Part shown: positions 1 through 10,869 of the stretch, one piece after another | Numbering within the stretch: the first letter of the stretch is position 1 | How the letters are laid out: the number at the start of each line of letters is the position of its first letter | DNA from: Oegoconia quadripuncta | Taxonomy: Eukaryota; Arthropoda; Insecta; Lepidoptera; Autostichidae | Assembly (NCBI GenBank): GCA_949316235.1 | Contig: OX438741.1 | Location: forward strand, 16,555,124-16,619,123 | Direction: 5' to 3' | DNA length: 64,000 nt | The notes under the pieces: model-generated | The model's input: only the letters and a program-made list of their open reading frames with translations | Database searches by the model: none | Told to the model about the DNA's origin: nothing | Made by a program: the position numbers and the translations under genes

Positions 1-509
1 AAAACTAATCGCGTAAGAAAAATGTTGTATCTGTACTATTAACTGTTAATGAATTCCCCTCGTGAGGAGACGATCCTCGCTGCAGCATCAGTTCATATCT
101 ATGATATAAATGTATAATCATTAGAAACGGATGATCTAATTTTACTTGTAAATTTTGAAACGGACAACGTATTAATTTAAAAATATAGCAAGCGCTGTCA
201 TTTTCTATAATTTTGCAACAATTTTAATTGTCAAGTATACTATTTTCGAAGTCATTAATGAAATTGTTCAACCTAAAGCGGAGCATGTCACGAACAGTAC
301 ATCCAATACGTCACGACGTCACATTTTGTAGGTCTATGGTCGGAACGGGCTGAATTATACGCAATTCTATTTACCTCTACACTTAAACTATACATTTGAA
401 TAATAGTGAAGGGAAATATGTCGATTAATTTAACTATAGCATATCAACATCTCAGTGTTACACGGCCCAATTGTAAGGGTTTAACATTAATATCAATCGT
501 CATTTAAGA
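1..509. other. no gene seen; low-copy AT-rich sequence
   Basis: No sustained coding frame, RNA gene or recognisable repeat is visible. A short stretch near 300-330 is rich in acgtc motifs, but nothing assigns it a function. Confidence 0.4.
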
Positions 510-668
510 AAAATTGAGGGAAAGATTGAAGGAAAGAGAGGAAGGGGAACACCTAGGCGTAATTACTTTGACCAAGTGAAAGAAGAGGTGAATGTCGTTT
601 AAAACGAGGGCGGAAAGTAGACATGGTCGTTACTCCACCGACAAGAGCATAGCTCTTAAATTGAAGAA
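510..668 (+). mobile_element. LINE-R fragment (non-LTR retrotransposon, 3' coding end)
   Basis: The plus strand reads IEGKRGRGTPRRNYFDQVK and then meets a stop. This is the basic G-R-G-x-P-R-R segment seen just before the end of many insect LINE reverse transcriptases. The same protein segment and the following gagcatagctcttaaattga stretch recur on the minus strand near 50765-51190, 27227-27267 and 17486-17528. It is 5'-truncated and cannot be functional. It runs straight into a LINE-J tail at about 669, so the open frame spanning 592-867 is a fusion of two dead elements. Confidence 0.75.
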
Positions 669-1073
669 GAAGAAGAAAAATAGTGATAAACATGATATTA
701 ATACAAGAAATAAAGATAAACTTGCAGGTCACATAAGTTGCCTCCATAAAGCCAATAAGGTTCCAGTTGAAATACAAAATTTTCCTCTCAATAAATTTAA
801 AGATACTGCAAAACAGAAAATTATTAAGAAAGCATACTATAAAATATCAGACTATTTAGATGACTAACCCCTGGATATAACTAGCTATTGTGCCTTTTTT
901 TATTTATAAAAACCTGTTTTGAAAAGAGCAACCCCTTGAGTTTCTTGCTTGTTCTTTTCAGGGGAAAATTGCATTTTGTACAAGTCGTTGCTTAAAAAAT
1001 GTAAAATTGTATTTTAAGTGTACCCTGTGTACGTACAAACCAAAGCATTTTTGACTTTGACTTTGCGTAGCCT
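669..1073 (+). mobile_element. LINE-J 3' fragment (Jockey-like non-LTR retrotransposon)
   Basis: The last coding segment reads NTRNKDKLAGH, then VPVEIQNFPLNKFK, then KKAYYKISDYLDD and a stop at 867. This is a typical C-terminus of Jockey-type insect reverse transcriptases. The 3' UTR contains the family signature (gagtttcttgcttgttctt, then gtaccctgtgtac) and ends in a ttgactttgactttg tail. The same tail recurs at 6070, 14811, 25577, 44695, 45241, 54400 and 61856. A segment between the two protein blocks is deleted compared with those copies. This is a dead 5'-truncated copy. Confidence 0.85.
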
Positions 1074-1395
1074 GCTCTCATAATCCACTACGCGGGCCCA
1101 GTGATTGGGGAATATGTGGCAGACTATTAGCCACCTGTTAGTCAGTATTTTAAAGTCATTCTTTTGGGCCACTGAGTTATATTACCAGGAGCGACTATTT
1201 GACGTGCTATCCGAATCACGGAAGCAATTTGAATTACAATGTCATTAATGGTGACCAATCCAAAACTATTGTTTAATTTCGCTAAATGAAAACGAGTAAA
1301 TTAGATTTGATTACATTTATTTATTTCACGTTTACAATGTTCTATCCTTCATATACACTTTCATAAATTAATGAAGTCTAAAATAGAAGTGCTTG
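1074..1395. other. no gene seen
   Basis: The first 100 bases look like a decayed repeat tail (actacgcgggcccagtgatt). The rest is AT-rich with no frame or RNA gene that I can support. Confidence 0.35.
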
Positions 1396-1490
1396 TTTTT
1401 TTTTGCACAACGGGTTAGCACTTGACCTCAATCACACCTGATGTTAAGTGAAGATGAGGCTGAAGGTGGAAGCGTACTGACCCGGAAAGC
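1396..1490 (-). mobile_element. SINE-A, 5'-truncated
   Basis: On the minus strand this is the last ~95 bases of SINE-A: the cttccacctt segment, then catcaggtgtgattgagg, then acccgttgtgc and an A tail (read here as a T run at 1396-1404). The tRNA-like head and middle are missing. Confidence 0.85.
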
Positions 1491-2379
1491 ACATCTTACT
1501 TGGGGAACTTACTTACTTACATCTTACTTATCAAGCATAAAACAATAACATTATACATACATGTCATAATTACAGAATTATTTAATCTAATCTAATGATA
1601 AAATATTATGGAAACACAAAATGAACAAAATAAGAGAACCTGTCACGATATTTTCGATAGGTAGTCATTATACAATTATGAATGCCATTCATAATTATAC
1701 ATACTTACTTATAGTTATACTTATAGATTACAGAAATACATACTTAATTATGATACTATATACTATATAGTATCATACATATATACTACAGCGTTAGACA
1801 TATGATACTATAAGTATGTGACCATTATTACGTCATTGTCAAATATTTTAGCGAATGCGACTACCCTACGAGGGCTTAGTGTGCCGTTTTATGTACCACA
1901 GATAATTTCCCTTTCCGAAGCATTTTTAAGTTTTCGAAGTTTTAAAAATGTTGAACGAACGATTCTACTGATCTATATGGAGTCCTCTTTGTTCAGTCAG
2001 TCGTTACACCATTTTTTACATATATTCAAAATTAGTTTTCTGAGATGGCATGCTGGAATGTTTAAATCGATATCAGCTAGATCGCTTCACTATCCGGCAA
2101 AGGAGTGTCGGCAGCAGTGGTCGAGTTTGCATAAAATCCTCGTTTGTCACAGCCCTAATGCGGGCGTCCGCGACAGATCGGTGCTGGCCCCTTATGACGG
2201 AGTGACGTCATGTGCGATACACCTAACTGATACTATTAAGAGCAGGTTATCCCATTACAAGCGTCTCGCTCTTACAAACATGGCTTTGCAATTCGCCATC
2301 CTGCTCGAATACAATTACTAGAAACATTTATGTGCGTTTTGAAACCACGACGCACCCCTCTTTGCGTCTTTGAAGTTCT
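1491..2379. other. no gene seen; small AT palindrome inside
   Basis: At 1749-1777 two 12-base arms (tatgatactata and its complement) flank five bases. The stretch 2090-2250 is less AT-rich and contains a perfect tgacgtca palindrome (CRE-like) near 2205. It matches no other repeat in the window. The 167-codon frame over this region has no recognisable motif and I do not accept it as a gene. Confidence 0.35.
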
Positions 2380-2660
2380 GCGTCGGGTGAAATTTGAAGT
2401 CTTGTATGGACGTCCCATGCTGCGCTTGCCGGTGCATGGTCTCCACTCCAAAACTGAATGCCCCAATGCCCACCAGTTAGTTCTTCGAGATACATACCCT
2501 GCCCACAACTACTCGATTTACAAATCCGAAATGGATTTCGCTCGTTTCTTCCGTAGCTGGTTGTGTGCCCATGAGCTTTCTCATGAGATAACCCACATGA
2601 TTGTAGACATGAAGTACATATTTTGACACAAATGGAATAGTTTCGACAATTAACCTCTCG
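2380..2660 (-). mobile_element. LINE-K-like fragment, decayed
   Basis: The minus strand reads WAGYVSRRTNWW, then VLEWRPCTGKRSMGRP. This resembles the W-A-G-H-x-x-R and VLEWRPRTGRRSVGRPP motif of LINE-K at 46667-46955. The frame is then lost. I infer a 5'- and 3'-truncated non-LTR retrotransposon. Confidence 0.5.
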
Positions 2661-2875
2661 CGAATTTGGACTCGACAATGTATCCTCATCTATCTGAAAA
2701 TATTGCTATGGTCTCTAACTTTCCACCAAGTGTAAGGTGTAGAATCTGGAGTACAATGATAAGACAAATACTCCTAATTCATTTATAGCAAGATGAATTA
2801 TACCTACTAACATAATGACTGACCAATAGTAATGGTGACAGATTTGCAAATAGAACTGATTTAATACTTGCAAAC

Positions 2876-3053
2876 CTACTTACCAAACATTCGCACTAAG
2901 CGGTTCAACTCTTCATGCGAACAGCTAAGGCATGGAACCTTTAAGCTTCAGTCTTTCCTGAATCCTACTTGGGATCTTCAAGAACAGAGTAAAATATGCA
3001 TCTACTGGGTTCGAGTGGTTCATCTTGGGCCACATCCTCACTTTGAAACACGT
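2876..3053 (+). mobile_element. LINE-D 3' fragment, decayed
   Basis: The sequence follows 49325-49500 closely (aacattcgcactaag, then gcatggaac, cagtctttcctgaatcctac, gggatcttcaaga) but carries small deletions and frameshifts. In intact relatives it encodes NIRTKxFxSSFxxRTAKAWNS near the end of reverse transcriptase. Confidence 0.75.
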
Positions 3054-3220
3054 GAGGGGTGTTTGGCGTTGTGTCTGTGTGTGTCCAGTCTTTGTCTGGA
3101 TGTATTTCAGTAATGCATGGTCCGGTTTGAATGCGGCTTTTTTATATTAAGACTAAAACTAGGGAACAGGTTTGATGAAAATCGATTACGTCGTTTCGAA
3201 AATATTTAGCTTTTTTATTA

Positions 3221-3502
3221 GGAGCGTCGGTGGCTCAGCGCGGTCTCTCAATTAAGGAGGTCCGGTTTCGTTTCCCAGGCGGACCAAGTACCAATCGGTT
3301 TTTAAATTTAATTTAATTACTTACGTGTATTTATCCGACTTCTCTTAAACGGTGAAAGAAACCTACATGCCTGAGAAATAATTCTAAGGCATGTGACGTC
3401 CTCAACCCGCATTAGGCGCGCTGTGGACTATGACCCATACTGCCTCATCATGAGAGAGAAGGCCATCCCTGCAGTGAGATGTTTACGGGCTGAGATATAC
3501 GT
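3221..3502 (+). mobile_element. SINE-B (tRNA-headed SINE)
   Basis: The head has a tRNA-like A-box region (ggtggctcagcgcggt) and a degraded B box (ggtttcgtttccc). The body reads acctacatgcctgag, cctcaacccgca and ggactatgacccatact. It ends in gggatgtttacgggctga-type sequence. Copies occur at 8810-9046 (minus) and 48212-48535 (plus). Mutations in the B box suggest it no longer works as a Pol III promoter. Confidence 0.8.
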
Positions 3503-4129
3503 TTAATGACACTGTACTAGACACAATAGAAGTGTTATTGTTTTTGCGTCGAGAGGTGGCTTTTGTCCCTGAACGTATAAAAAACCGCAATCCTAATGTC
3601 ACCTTCGCTTGTCATTATGAAACTTACGAGTACTTCTAAGTTAGAGCAAAAGTCATCCAAAATCCTAACTTACCAAAATTAAATAAGCAAACCGAGACAA
3701 CATTTTAAATTTCCCAACTTTCACGTAGACTTTGCCGTATTCAATTTAAACTTTACTACTTTCAGCTTCACCTTAAATTATATTCCTAGTGGTCTCCAAC
3801 TTGAGGGGTTAGAGATGGCTTAAACTTCCATACTTGAACTATTACTCAGAATACTTTAGGCAGATTCATCTAGCGTAATGTGAAGCGCGACTTTAAAGAG
3901 ACCTCCACATAAACGCTTCAATAAAAGCACATTAAAAGATATGTCTACAATTTAACTTTAATTTATGACCACTATAACCCAAAATCGTGGGCCTAACGAC
4001 TTTGCAGCGGTGAAGTATCAATGTTGTGTACTCTGTGAAGATTACCGAAATGGCTGGTTTTGTCTGTGCGTTTGTATTCGGAAATTTGGGTAATTTTCTA
4101 TTCTCAAACATACTTGAACCTTGACCATT
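3503..4129. other. no gene seen
   Basis: AT-rich sequence with no clear frame, RNA gene or repeat recognised. Confidence 0.35.
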
Positions 4130-4215
4130 GAAATGAAATGAAATCACTTTATTTGCATTGATTTTTGGTGGCGTGGGTGGTAAAACCTGCCTATACGAGG
4201 CGTGCAAATATTGAA
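4130..4215 (-). mobile_element. LINE 3' tail, unclassified
   Basis: The tail reads on the minus strand: caaataaagtgatttcattt with a short tandem tail (repeats of aaatg on the plus strand). This is the usual 3' end of a 5'-truncated LINE. There is too little sequence to classify it. Confidence 0.5.
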
Positions 4216-4392
4216 GGCTTAAATTACAAATTTTACAATTTCCACTATTTTACGTAGCTAAGCACAGTGAATTCTAATTTATCCCCGTCATAATTAATAA
4301 TACTAAATACTAATGAGTTCGTCAAAAACTTGCATTAATAATATAATACAATTTATTATAAAATAAATAAATAATATGCCGGTCTCAGTGGA

Positions 4393-4620
4393 GATCACCT
4401 ATTTGCGCCGTTTGGTGTAGAAACGCTTGGGCCGTGGGGACCGGGTGCTCACACTCTTTTTAGGGAGTTATCTGAGCGTCTGGTTGATGCATCCCACGAT
4501 CGGAGGGCTGGCCAATACTTTGGTCAGAGAATCAGCCTCGCTGTACAGCGAGGCAATGCGGCCAGCCTTCTGGGTACCTTTCCACCAACCAGAGACTTGG
4601 GGCTAGTTTTTTATTTGTGA
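4393..4620 (+). mobile_element. LINE-P fragment (reverse transcriptase C-terminus)
   Basis: A 75-codon frame runs to a stop at 4618-4620 and reads FAPFGVETLGPWGPGAH, then ERLVDASHDRRAGQYFGQR, then ISLAVQRGNAASLLGTFPP. The ETLGPW block and the QRGNAAS block are shared with 53550-53725 and 59590-59804. In related elements these lie at the extreme C-terminus of the polyprotein. There is no start codon of its own. It is a dead 5'-truncated copy. Confidence 0.75.
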
Positions 4621-4985
4621 TATTTATTTATTAATTATAATTCAAATCTCATGTATAAAATAGAAAAACTATTCTCACTCTATTATTATCATTAAATCCC
4701 TGCATTTATAAATTTATATTAGTGATTCCTATATAGTATCTAATTTGTATGAAAAATTCATTCATTGAATAGAAACATCTAATAGCCAGCCATGTAGTTG
4801 TGTCTTGAACCGTTGCAGAGGAAAGTCTTTGATATTGTCCGGCAAATGATTAAAAACTTTTATTCCCATAAAAAAGCAATTCTTTTTTACCATTGCCAAT
4901 CTACAGTATGACACTTGAAGCCTATTATTTAATTTGTCCCTAAATTTTCTTGTAAATCATTTTTTTACGTGTGACCCTCGCGAAG
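4621..4985 (-). mobile_element. LINE fragment, Jockey/CR1-like
   Basis: The minus strand encodes KFRDKLNNRLQVSYCRL, then KNCFFMGIKVFNHLPDN, then IKDFPLQRFKTQLHGWLL. The pattern of a basic start, F-x-G-x-K-x-[YF]-N-x-L-P and then F-K-x-x-L is typical of the C-terminal tail of Jockey-clade reverse transcriptases. The protein differs from LINE-J. A short 3' UTR reaches about 4621, next to the LINE-P fragment. Confidence 0.7.
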
Positions 4986-6069
4986 TAAAAGTAGCATTGG
5001 ACCAACTCATATCTTGGAGGAAAATGGCACAGAAGTCACCATTTAAAATTCAAAAGAGATTTATTTCGTAGAAAAAATTAAAATACCTGTTCCAATACCT
5101 TCTATTTCACCTTTTTTTTTTCCTTACGGTAAAAAAACTCATACGGTATAGAATGCTAATCTTCTTTTCTTACTTGCCTTATTCGGGCAAAAATTTAGCC
5201 CGTTACAGCTCCATTCTAATTTTGTATTTTGAAAAACTTCGTGTACTATGTTTTTAATTTTGTTTTCGAAAACACATCAAAATCTTCCCTCGGGTTTATT
5301 GCAACAGACGACAGTCTAAAACCATCTTCAGCATTAGAATGATGCAGCATTAGAATGATCGCTATTAGTGAGTTACTGAGTTAGGTGTAGGTACTTAGTC
5401 CCCCAGCTTGCCCCATAAACTCGGAGATGTGTCATTTATACATCATAAAATTTATATGCACTTTTATTCCGTCAATAAAGTTCGATTTGACTATTTTGTC
5501 TGCGGCTCGGTCTAAGTGGGGGTTGTAAGTGTTGGATCGATATCAAAGTTATGTAATAAAAAGTATAATGTATCAATGAATAATTTCAATTCGAACACCA
5601 CAAAATATTTAGTATTGGTTGTAAATTTTTGATGTGATTTCAATGAAGGGGCTGTAACTAAATGTGTCTTCACATCAGCCTACCTAGAGTTTTTGTGGTA
5701 GAGATTGTTATGCTGAAGAACTCGCTCACCAAATATCATCATCATCTCAGCCACAGACCGTTCACTGCACTGATAGAAATGTTGAGAAGATTGTAACAAC
5801 AATTTTGTTGTATACAACACAGAAATATAACATACTGTTAGGGATCCGTAACAATGTTATTTGTTGTGTGTAAAATTTTGTGTTATTAATTATAATTTCC
5901 GGTTCATTTGTATTCAAATATTTAACAATGACCGAAGTTACTATTAACCAAATAATAGTTTTACTTATTTAAAATAACTCTTAAACTATATTGGCACTTT
6001 TTTCTTTTGGTCACTATTTTAGCACTGTTTTTTGACACTGTCAAAATAGCTGAATTCCATTATCACAAT
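4986..6069. other. no gene seen; one short shared repeat
   Basis: Bases 5085-5150 (ttccttacggtaaaaaaact and flanks) reappear in reverse orientation at about 32990-33065, so an old repeat is present. The rest is AT-rich with no supportable feature. Confidence 0.35.
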
Positions 6070-6589
6070 ATATTTACGAAAACTTAATGTACGTAAGAAA
6101 GAATTGCATTTGTTTAGGAACAATTGTGAAATACACAATGTAAATACAAGATTAAAAATAACTGTCCATAACAGTCGCTTACACAAAGTCACTAAGTCAT
6201 CCAAGGGACAATGTATACGCTTTTATAATAAGGTTCCGGTAGACATTCAAAATTTTCCTTTAAATAAATTTAAAACAACCATTAAACGGAAACTATGTGC
6301 CAAAGGCTATTATAAAATTTCTGACAATCTGGATGATAAGAATGCGTGGACATGAACCGCTCGGCAATATTCAGTATATTTTATTCTTATTTTTCTTTGT
6401 CGAATCATAAATTGTATGAAATAATTGTATTTGTATTAACTTACTTAAAAAGAGCAACCCCTGAGTTTCTTGCTCGTTCTTCTCTGGGGAGACTGCCTAG
6501 TGAATGAGCGATAACTGTATGTCATGACGATTTCAAATGTTATTCTTATAACTTACGAAATAAAACATTTTTGATTTGATTTGATTTGA
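6070..6589 (+). mobile_element. LINE-J-like 3' fragment (subfamily 2)
   Basis: The coding end to the stop at 6353-6355 reads VNTRLKITVHNSRLHKVTKS, then CIRFYNKVPVDIQNFPLNKF, then KGYYKISDNLDDKNAWT. It is a clean reverse transcriptase C-terminus, open for about 90 codons. The 3' UTR has gagcaacccctgagtttctt and ends in three ttgat-type tail repeats. The minus-strand copies at 29092-29327 and 30242-30490 and the plus copy at 57770-58290 share this UTR variant rather than that of the first LINE-J group. Confidence 0.85.
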
Positions 6590-7065
6590 CTATGTGTATT
6601 GTAGCATCACGTACGTAAAAAAATTGAATCCAGTGCATCTCCTTGAGGCAACTTTTTAACTCGATTTCCAAATCCTTCACTCTCAAAATGTCTCAAAGCA
6701 GTATTACAATTCTTTTTTACGGCAATAGCTCCTAACTCATGAATAGAGTCATTTATTCAGCGTTCCTTTCATCGACTCGATAACACACCTTTAAATCATC
6801 TCCGGCGATAAAGCGGTGATATTCACGATTTTTTTACTACCTAACAAAACAACCACTTAGAATTTATGGGTATGTTTGTCCATAACATTTTATATATTGA
6901 AATTTAATACCACCGCAAAACTCACGTTTAGTGCGCAATCAAATTATTAATAGGGACATTGTGAATGTCAGTCGTTTGGCGACGCAAATAATCACAATGG
7001 GTCAAATTATTGATTATTAGAAGAAACCTTGCAGGATATATAGCAATCCTTTAATAAGTAGATAA
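6590..7065. other. no gene seen
   Basis: Low-copy AT-rich sequence. I see no frame, RNA gene or repeat. Confidence 0.35.
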
Positions 7066-7202
7066 TGGTGTCGATTCGGATGTACACCAACTAAACTAAA
7101 ACCAGTTTTGGAGTGGTGCCGTCGCATCGTACTGTTCCAGGGAGAAATAGACTACTTAAAAACTGGTTTTAGTTTAGTTGGTGTACATCCGAATCGACAC
7201 CA
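7066..7202. mobile_element. palindromic MITE (MITE-E), complete copy
   Basis: Near-perfect inverted arms of about 44 bases (starting tggtgtcgattcggatgtac) flank about 50 bases, 137 bp in all. There is no coding capacity. A left-half copy lies at 12860-12937 and an end copy at 15271-15306. I cannot identify a convincing target-site duplication, so the superfamily is open. Confidence 0.8.
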
Positions 7203-7332
7203 ATATTTATTAAGTAAGTTATATTTATTATTATTGTTGCATGACCAATTTTATACTAACATAAACTAAGACTTACTAACCTAATATGGAATTATCCGAA
7301 ATAAAATTTTGATTGATTGATTGATTGAATAC
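7203..7332 (+). mobile_element. LINE 3' tail, unclassified
   Basis: The sequence ends in ccgaaataaaattt followed by four gatt-type units, the usual simple tail of an insect LINE. There is no coding part. Confidence 0.45.
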
Positions 7333-7544
7333 TCTGTCAAACACCGTCCGTCAGTTTATAAACAATATTTACATTGTATCTACACTGATATTACATACTA
7401 CCTCTTCCACCCACTGCACTCTATACTCCAACATTAAAACCTAAGGAGTTAGAGCCAAACCCAGCACAGTTAACAGGTGACAAGGTTGACTGATTGTCAG
7501 AATCATTGTATAAGAAATTGTTTAGTGGTTTTTTCTTACATCTT

Positions 7545-7680
7545 CTGCGTGACTAACTACATCATAAGTTTGTCAATACATACATAAAGTCACGCCTGTT
7601 TCCCGTAGGGATATAAGAATAAGAATAAGAATAATTTATTTTTAACCAAAGGTAAATACAGTAGTTTACAATCGGTAAAT
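7545..7680 (-). mobile_element. LINE-W 3' UTR fragment plus adjacent LINE tail
   Basis: On the minus strand cctacgggaaacaggcgtga and ctttatgt match the sequence just after the LINE-W coding end at 22020-22055. Next to it, 7613-7680 carries an (aagaat)n-type tail and a second short LINE end. Confidence 0.6.
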
Positions 7681-8164
7681 TTTTTTCTAAAAGTATGTTC
7701 CCAGCTGATGCCCATGCTGAGCTTTAAAAAGACTTGTGTTATAAGCATCATCTAACTCCTCAATGGACTCCTAAATTTACATTAATAGAACAAAATCTAA
7801 GCAAACCTGTGTTATCGCCTATAATATGTGAGGGAGATATTATATTTATGCAGAGACCACAGACTTCCGCTTGCTACGATCCTGACACACCTTTTTGCTT
7901 GATTCACTCTCATAAGGTTGTTCATACATGCTCGCGGTTTAGGGTACTCGTGAGTTGGCCTTTCTTTAAGCCATCATTTACGATCAATGATTCGTTTAAA
8001 AAAAACTGTAATACCAATTTTTTTTTTAAATCTTTATTTAGATTTAGGGACTTTTGTCCACATTTAGACATAGACATTAAGATACATTAGACATCAAGCA
8101 TTGAGAGTTATAGGTGGGTTTATTAGAAGCACCCCAATCCATGTAATGGAAAGTGAAGTTTGTC
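7681..8164. other. no gene seen
   Basis: A 118-codon plus-strand frame (7734-8090) covers most of it but shows no domain, has biased low-complexity ends and no recognisable relatives. I do not accept it as a gene. Confidence 0.35.
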
Positions 8165-8411
8165 TTTTTTTTTATGCACGACGGGTTTGTACTTGACCTC
8201 AATCACACCTGATGTTAAGTGAAGATGAGGTCGAAGGTGGAAGCATACTGACCCGGAAACCCCAACACATTTGGGGGACTGGCTATCTTATCTCTGACAA
8301 CCGGAACACAACAATGCTATTAACATTGCTGCTTGGCGGCAGATTTAGATAAGATGGTGGTAGCTAACCAGGCGGACATTTTAAAATGCCCTACCCCCAA
8401 CCAACCAAACC
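8165..8411 (-). mobile_element. SINE-A, lacking the tRNA-like head
   Basis: On the minus strand it runs from ggtttggttggt through ggcggacat-complement, ccggttgtcagagataagat and catcaggtgtgattgagg to an A tail. The B-box head is missing, so it is a 5'-truncated copy. Confidence 0.9.
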
Positions 8412-8689
8412 AATTGTCTACCGGCCCTATGTTTCAGAAGACTTCATTTAGCATATAAGTATTGTTTAAAAGCAATGTCATGGTCATGTAATGTAACTGT
8501 AGATTTAACTATAATACTAATAATAAAAAGAATATTGAGATATTTCTGTATATAATAAAATTTTGTCAAGTAATTATGCGCATTGAAGAAATTCGTACAG
8601 GAACGAATGCCACCGGTGGAGCCCAGAGGATTGAAGCTGAAGTGACAGTGCTGGGCTGGGTTAATAGTTAGTTGCCGTTGGAGCATAAA

Positions 8690-8809
8690 ATGATGAGAAT
8701 ACCGACTCTCACTCCCACCCAGGTGGAAGGACCATCTAATGAAGGTCACCGAAATTCGCTGGATGCAGATCTCTTCCAACCGATTGCTCTGGATGCTAAT
8801 TGTTGGCAT
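8690..8809 (+). mobile_element. LINE-K fragment, decayed
   Basis: The frame reads EIRWMQISSNRLLWML, which lines up with GSRWMRTAQDRSLWRSL at the C-terminus of LINE-K (46667-46955). The preceding bases resemble its proline-rich segment but are frameshifted. Confidence 0.5.
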
Positions 8810-9046
8810 TCATCATCATCAGCCCGTAAACATACCTCTGCAGGGATACCTTCCCTCGAATAATGAGGGAGTATGGGCCGTAGTCCATTACGCTGGGCCA
8901 TGCGGGTTGGAGACTTCACATGCCTTGAATTTTTAATTCTTAGGCAGCAGGTTTCCTCACAATATTTTGCTTCACCATTTTGAGAACAGTCGGATAAATG
9001 CACATAAGTAATTAAATTAAATTCAAAAATTGGGAGCCACCGACGG
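8810..9046 (-). mobile_element. SINE-B, internally deleted
   Basis: The minus strand has the body (caccgtcggtggctccc start, then gaggaaacctgctgcc, gaagtctccaacccgca and a gatgatgatga end). The region that holds the B box in the 3221 and 48212 copies is missing, so the Pol III promoter is gone. Confidence 0.75.
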
Positions 9047-9070
9047 TCTATTGTTGTTGGCATTATTTAC

Positions 9071-9295
9071 AATACAATACAATACAAATACTCTTTATTG
9101 CGCAAAATAATTTACAATAATTTTTGATGATAACAATAAAACACAATTTACATACATTACACCGCAATACAGATGTAATTTAGACACGATGCAACATATT
9201 TCAGAATTCAAATATACTGTAAATATTTTCTCAGAACTATTCAACAAAACGTCAAATAAAATAAAATCAATAACAGAGTCTGATCCTATACACAC
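9071..9295 (-). mobile_element. LINE 3' tail with (tacaa)n end
   Basis: Three tacaa-type units followed by atactctttattgcgcaaaa are read in reverse: a polyadenylation-like aataaagagta and a simple tail. The same tail occurs at 17087-17248 and about 31485-31541. No coding part is clear. Confidence 0.65.
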
Positions 9296-9887
9296 TTTAG
9301 GAGATGAGGTGTTCCTGCCACCTTCGCAATTGACACGAATATATACTTACAGTTAGTCACCGTTCGCATTCATTCGGTGATATCTCGCAAATATTTCCTT
9401 CAAATAGAGCTGGGAATAGCACCGATGTTTTATCCGGAAAGCAATGTTATGATATCTTGTATTATGTATATATAAGTCTGGAAACAGAAAGGAATCTATG
9501 AAATGTTTTTGCTTCGGCTCGCCGCGTAGACAGCCAGCGTGTACTTCACCACGTGGTCAAGTTTGTAGGACTATAGCACCGCGATGATGTCACTGATAGG
9601 TACTTCAATACAACTTTCTCTATCTGTGATTTCGGGTAAATATTTCGTAAACATACAATCATCAACTACCTCGCCCATACATTGTCAGGCCCACCGGTTG
9701 GCACCTTCCTGCATCCAGCGACTTCCTGCCACCTTTCTCACATCTTTTGGTCACCTTTTGACGTCTAACGTTGCCCTCGCCGGTGTTTTTTAACAGTTCA
9801 CAAAACTGGACACAATTCTAAATATTTCAATCTTACCCACATTACGACATAATTAATTGAATGTATCCTACTGGATGTGAACACAGC
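9296..9887. other. no gene seen
   Basis: Low-copy sequence. No frame, RNA gene or repeat that I can support. Confidence 0.35.
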
Positions 9888-10313
9888 ATTCTAGTTTATG
9901 GAGATGGTAAATTGTCGTCATGAAATCAATAATCAATTAAGAATAGAAAACTAAAAATCTGACAACGCGTTTGATGAATCTATCGACATCATACACTTCA
10001 AAATCAGTCAAGTTAAGCTACTGGAGCTAATATAGAAATCTACATACATATATCTATATGTATATCTGATATATCTAGGGCAGTTGAGTAAAAAGAAACA
10101 TAATATTTTTATTTTATGCGCAACGGGTTAGCACTTCACCTCAATCACACCTGATGTTAAGTGAAGATAACGCCGAAGGTGAAAGCGTACTGATTTGATT
10201 TGAGGGGCTGGCTATCTTATATCTGACAACCGGAACACAACAATGCTAGAAACATTGCTGTTTGGTGATAGACTTAAGATAAGATGGTGGTAATTAAAAA
10301 TGCCCTACCACCA
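9888..10313. repeat. inverted duplication, left copy
   Basis: The reverse complement matches 16595-17276: attgatttcatgacgac, ctgacaacgcgtttgacga-type, agcttaacttgactgatttt and the downstream SINE-A body in the same order. The right copy carries two extra insertions that this one lacks, so this copy shows the empty sites. The SINE-A lies inside both copies, so it was present before the duplication. Confidence 0.85.
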
Positions 10314-10381
10314 ACCAAACCCAGTAATAAACATATACCCCGCCGGATCAAACCCGCGACCTCTAATTCGTATAATCGTTG
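10107..10381 (-). mobile_element. SINE-A, nearly full length
   Basis: The tail, body and B-box head (gaggtcgcgggtttgatccg on the minus strand) are present, with several mutations. A ttgatttgag stretch replaces the usual ccggaaacccc segment. It is included in the 9888-10313 inverted duplication. Confidence 0.85.
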
Positions 10382-10869
10382 AAAACTCGAGTAAACCTTG
10401 ACACCTTGACCAAAGAATCACACAGCATATAAAAGTTTTATACCCAAAAATCCGAAACGCTCCAGCATTTGCAACACCTCTGACGTCAGAACAATCCGGT
10501 AGCATTCAGACAACATCCCGCACCCCTAACCAAAAGGGATGCTATTCGAAATTCGAATTAATGATCTCCAAAGAGATAGATTTGTGTTGTCAATTTGATT
10601 CGACTGCTCACTGCTCGCTCGTGTTTATGTTAATTTAATATCTCCAAGGGTTCCGTAGCTGTGGTTATGACACTCGCGGGGGTTAACGGCTTGAAGGGAA
10701 ACAGGTTAAAATATTGGAAATATTTTAAGGATTCTGATAAAGCTTTTTCTTTTCTTGCAAATACTTTGGTTGTTAGACCGTTGTCACTTATACACCGTGG
10801 GCCTAGGGTACCCGACAAACTTTATGCACGTATTTCTGATGGTTTTCTGAGTTTTTAATGTTATGTGAA
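10382..10869. other. no gene seen
   Basis: Low-copy sequence. Overlapping 60-70 codon frames on both strands have no recognisable motif. Confidence 0.35.

Noticed and set aside
592..867. 91-codon plus-strand ORF
   Set aside because: It is a chance fusion across the junction of a LINE-R tail and a LINE-J C-terminus; the first third is in a non-coding register.
1818..2321. 167-codon plus-strand ORF
   Set aside because: No domain, signal or family pattern, AT-driven composition, and no splice or promoter support. Probably chance.
7734..8090. 118-codon plus-strand ORF
   Set aside because: No recognisable motif; the C-terminal part is low-complexity poly-T sequence.
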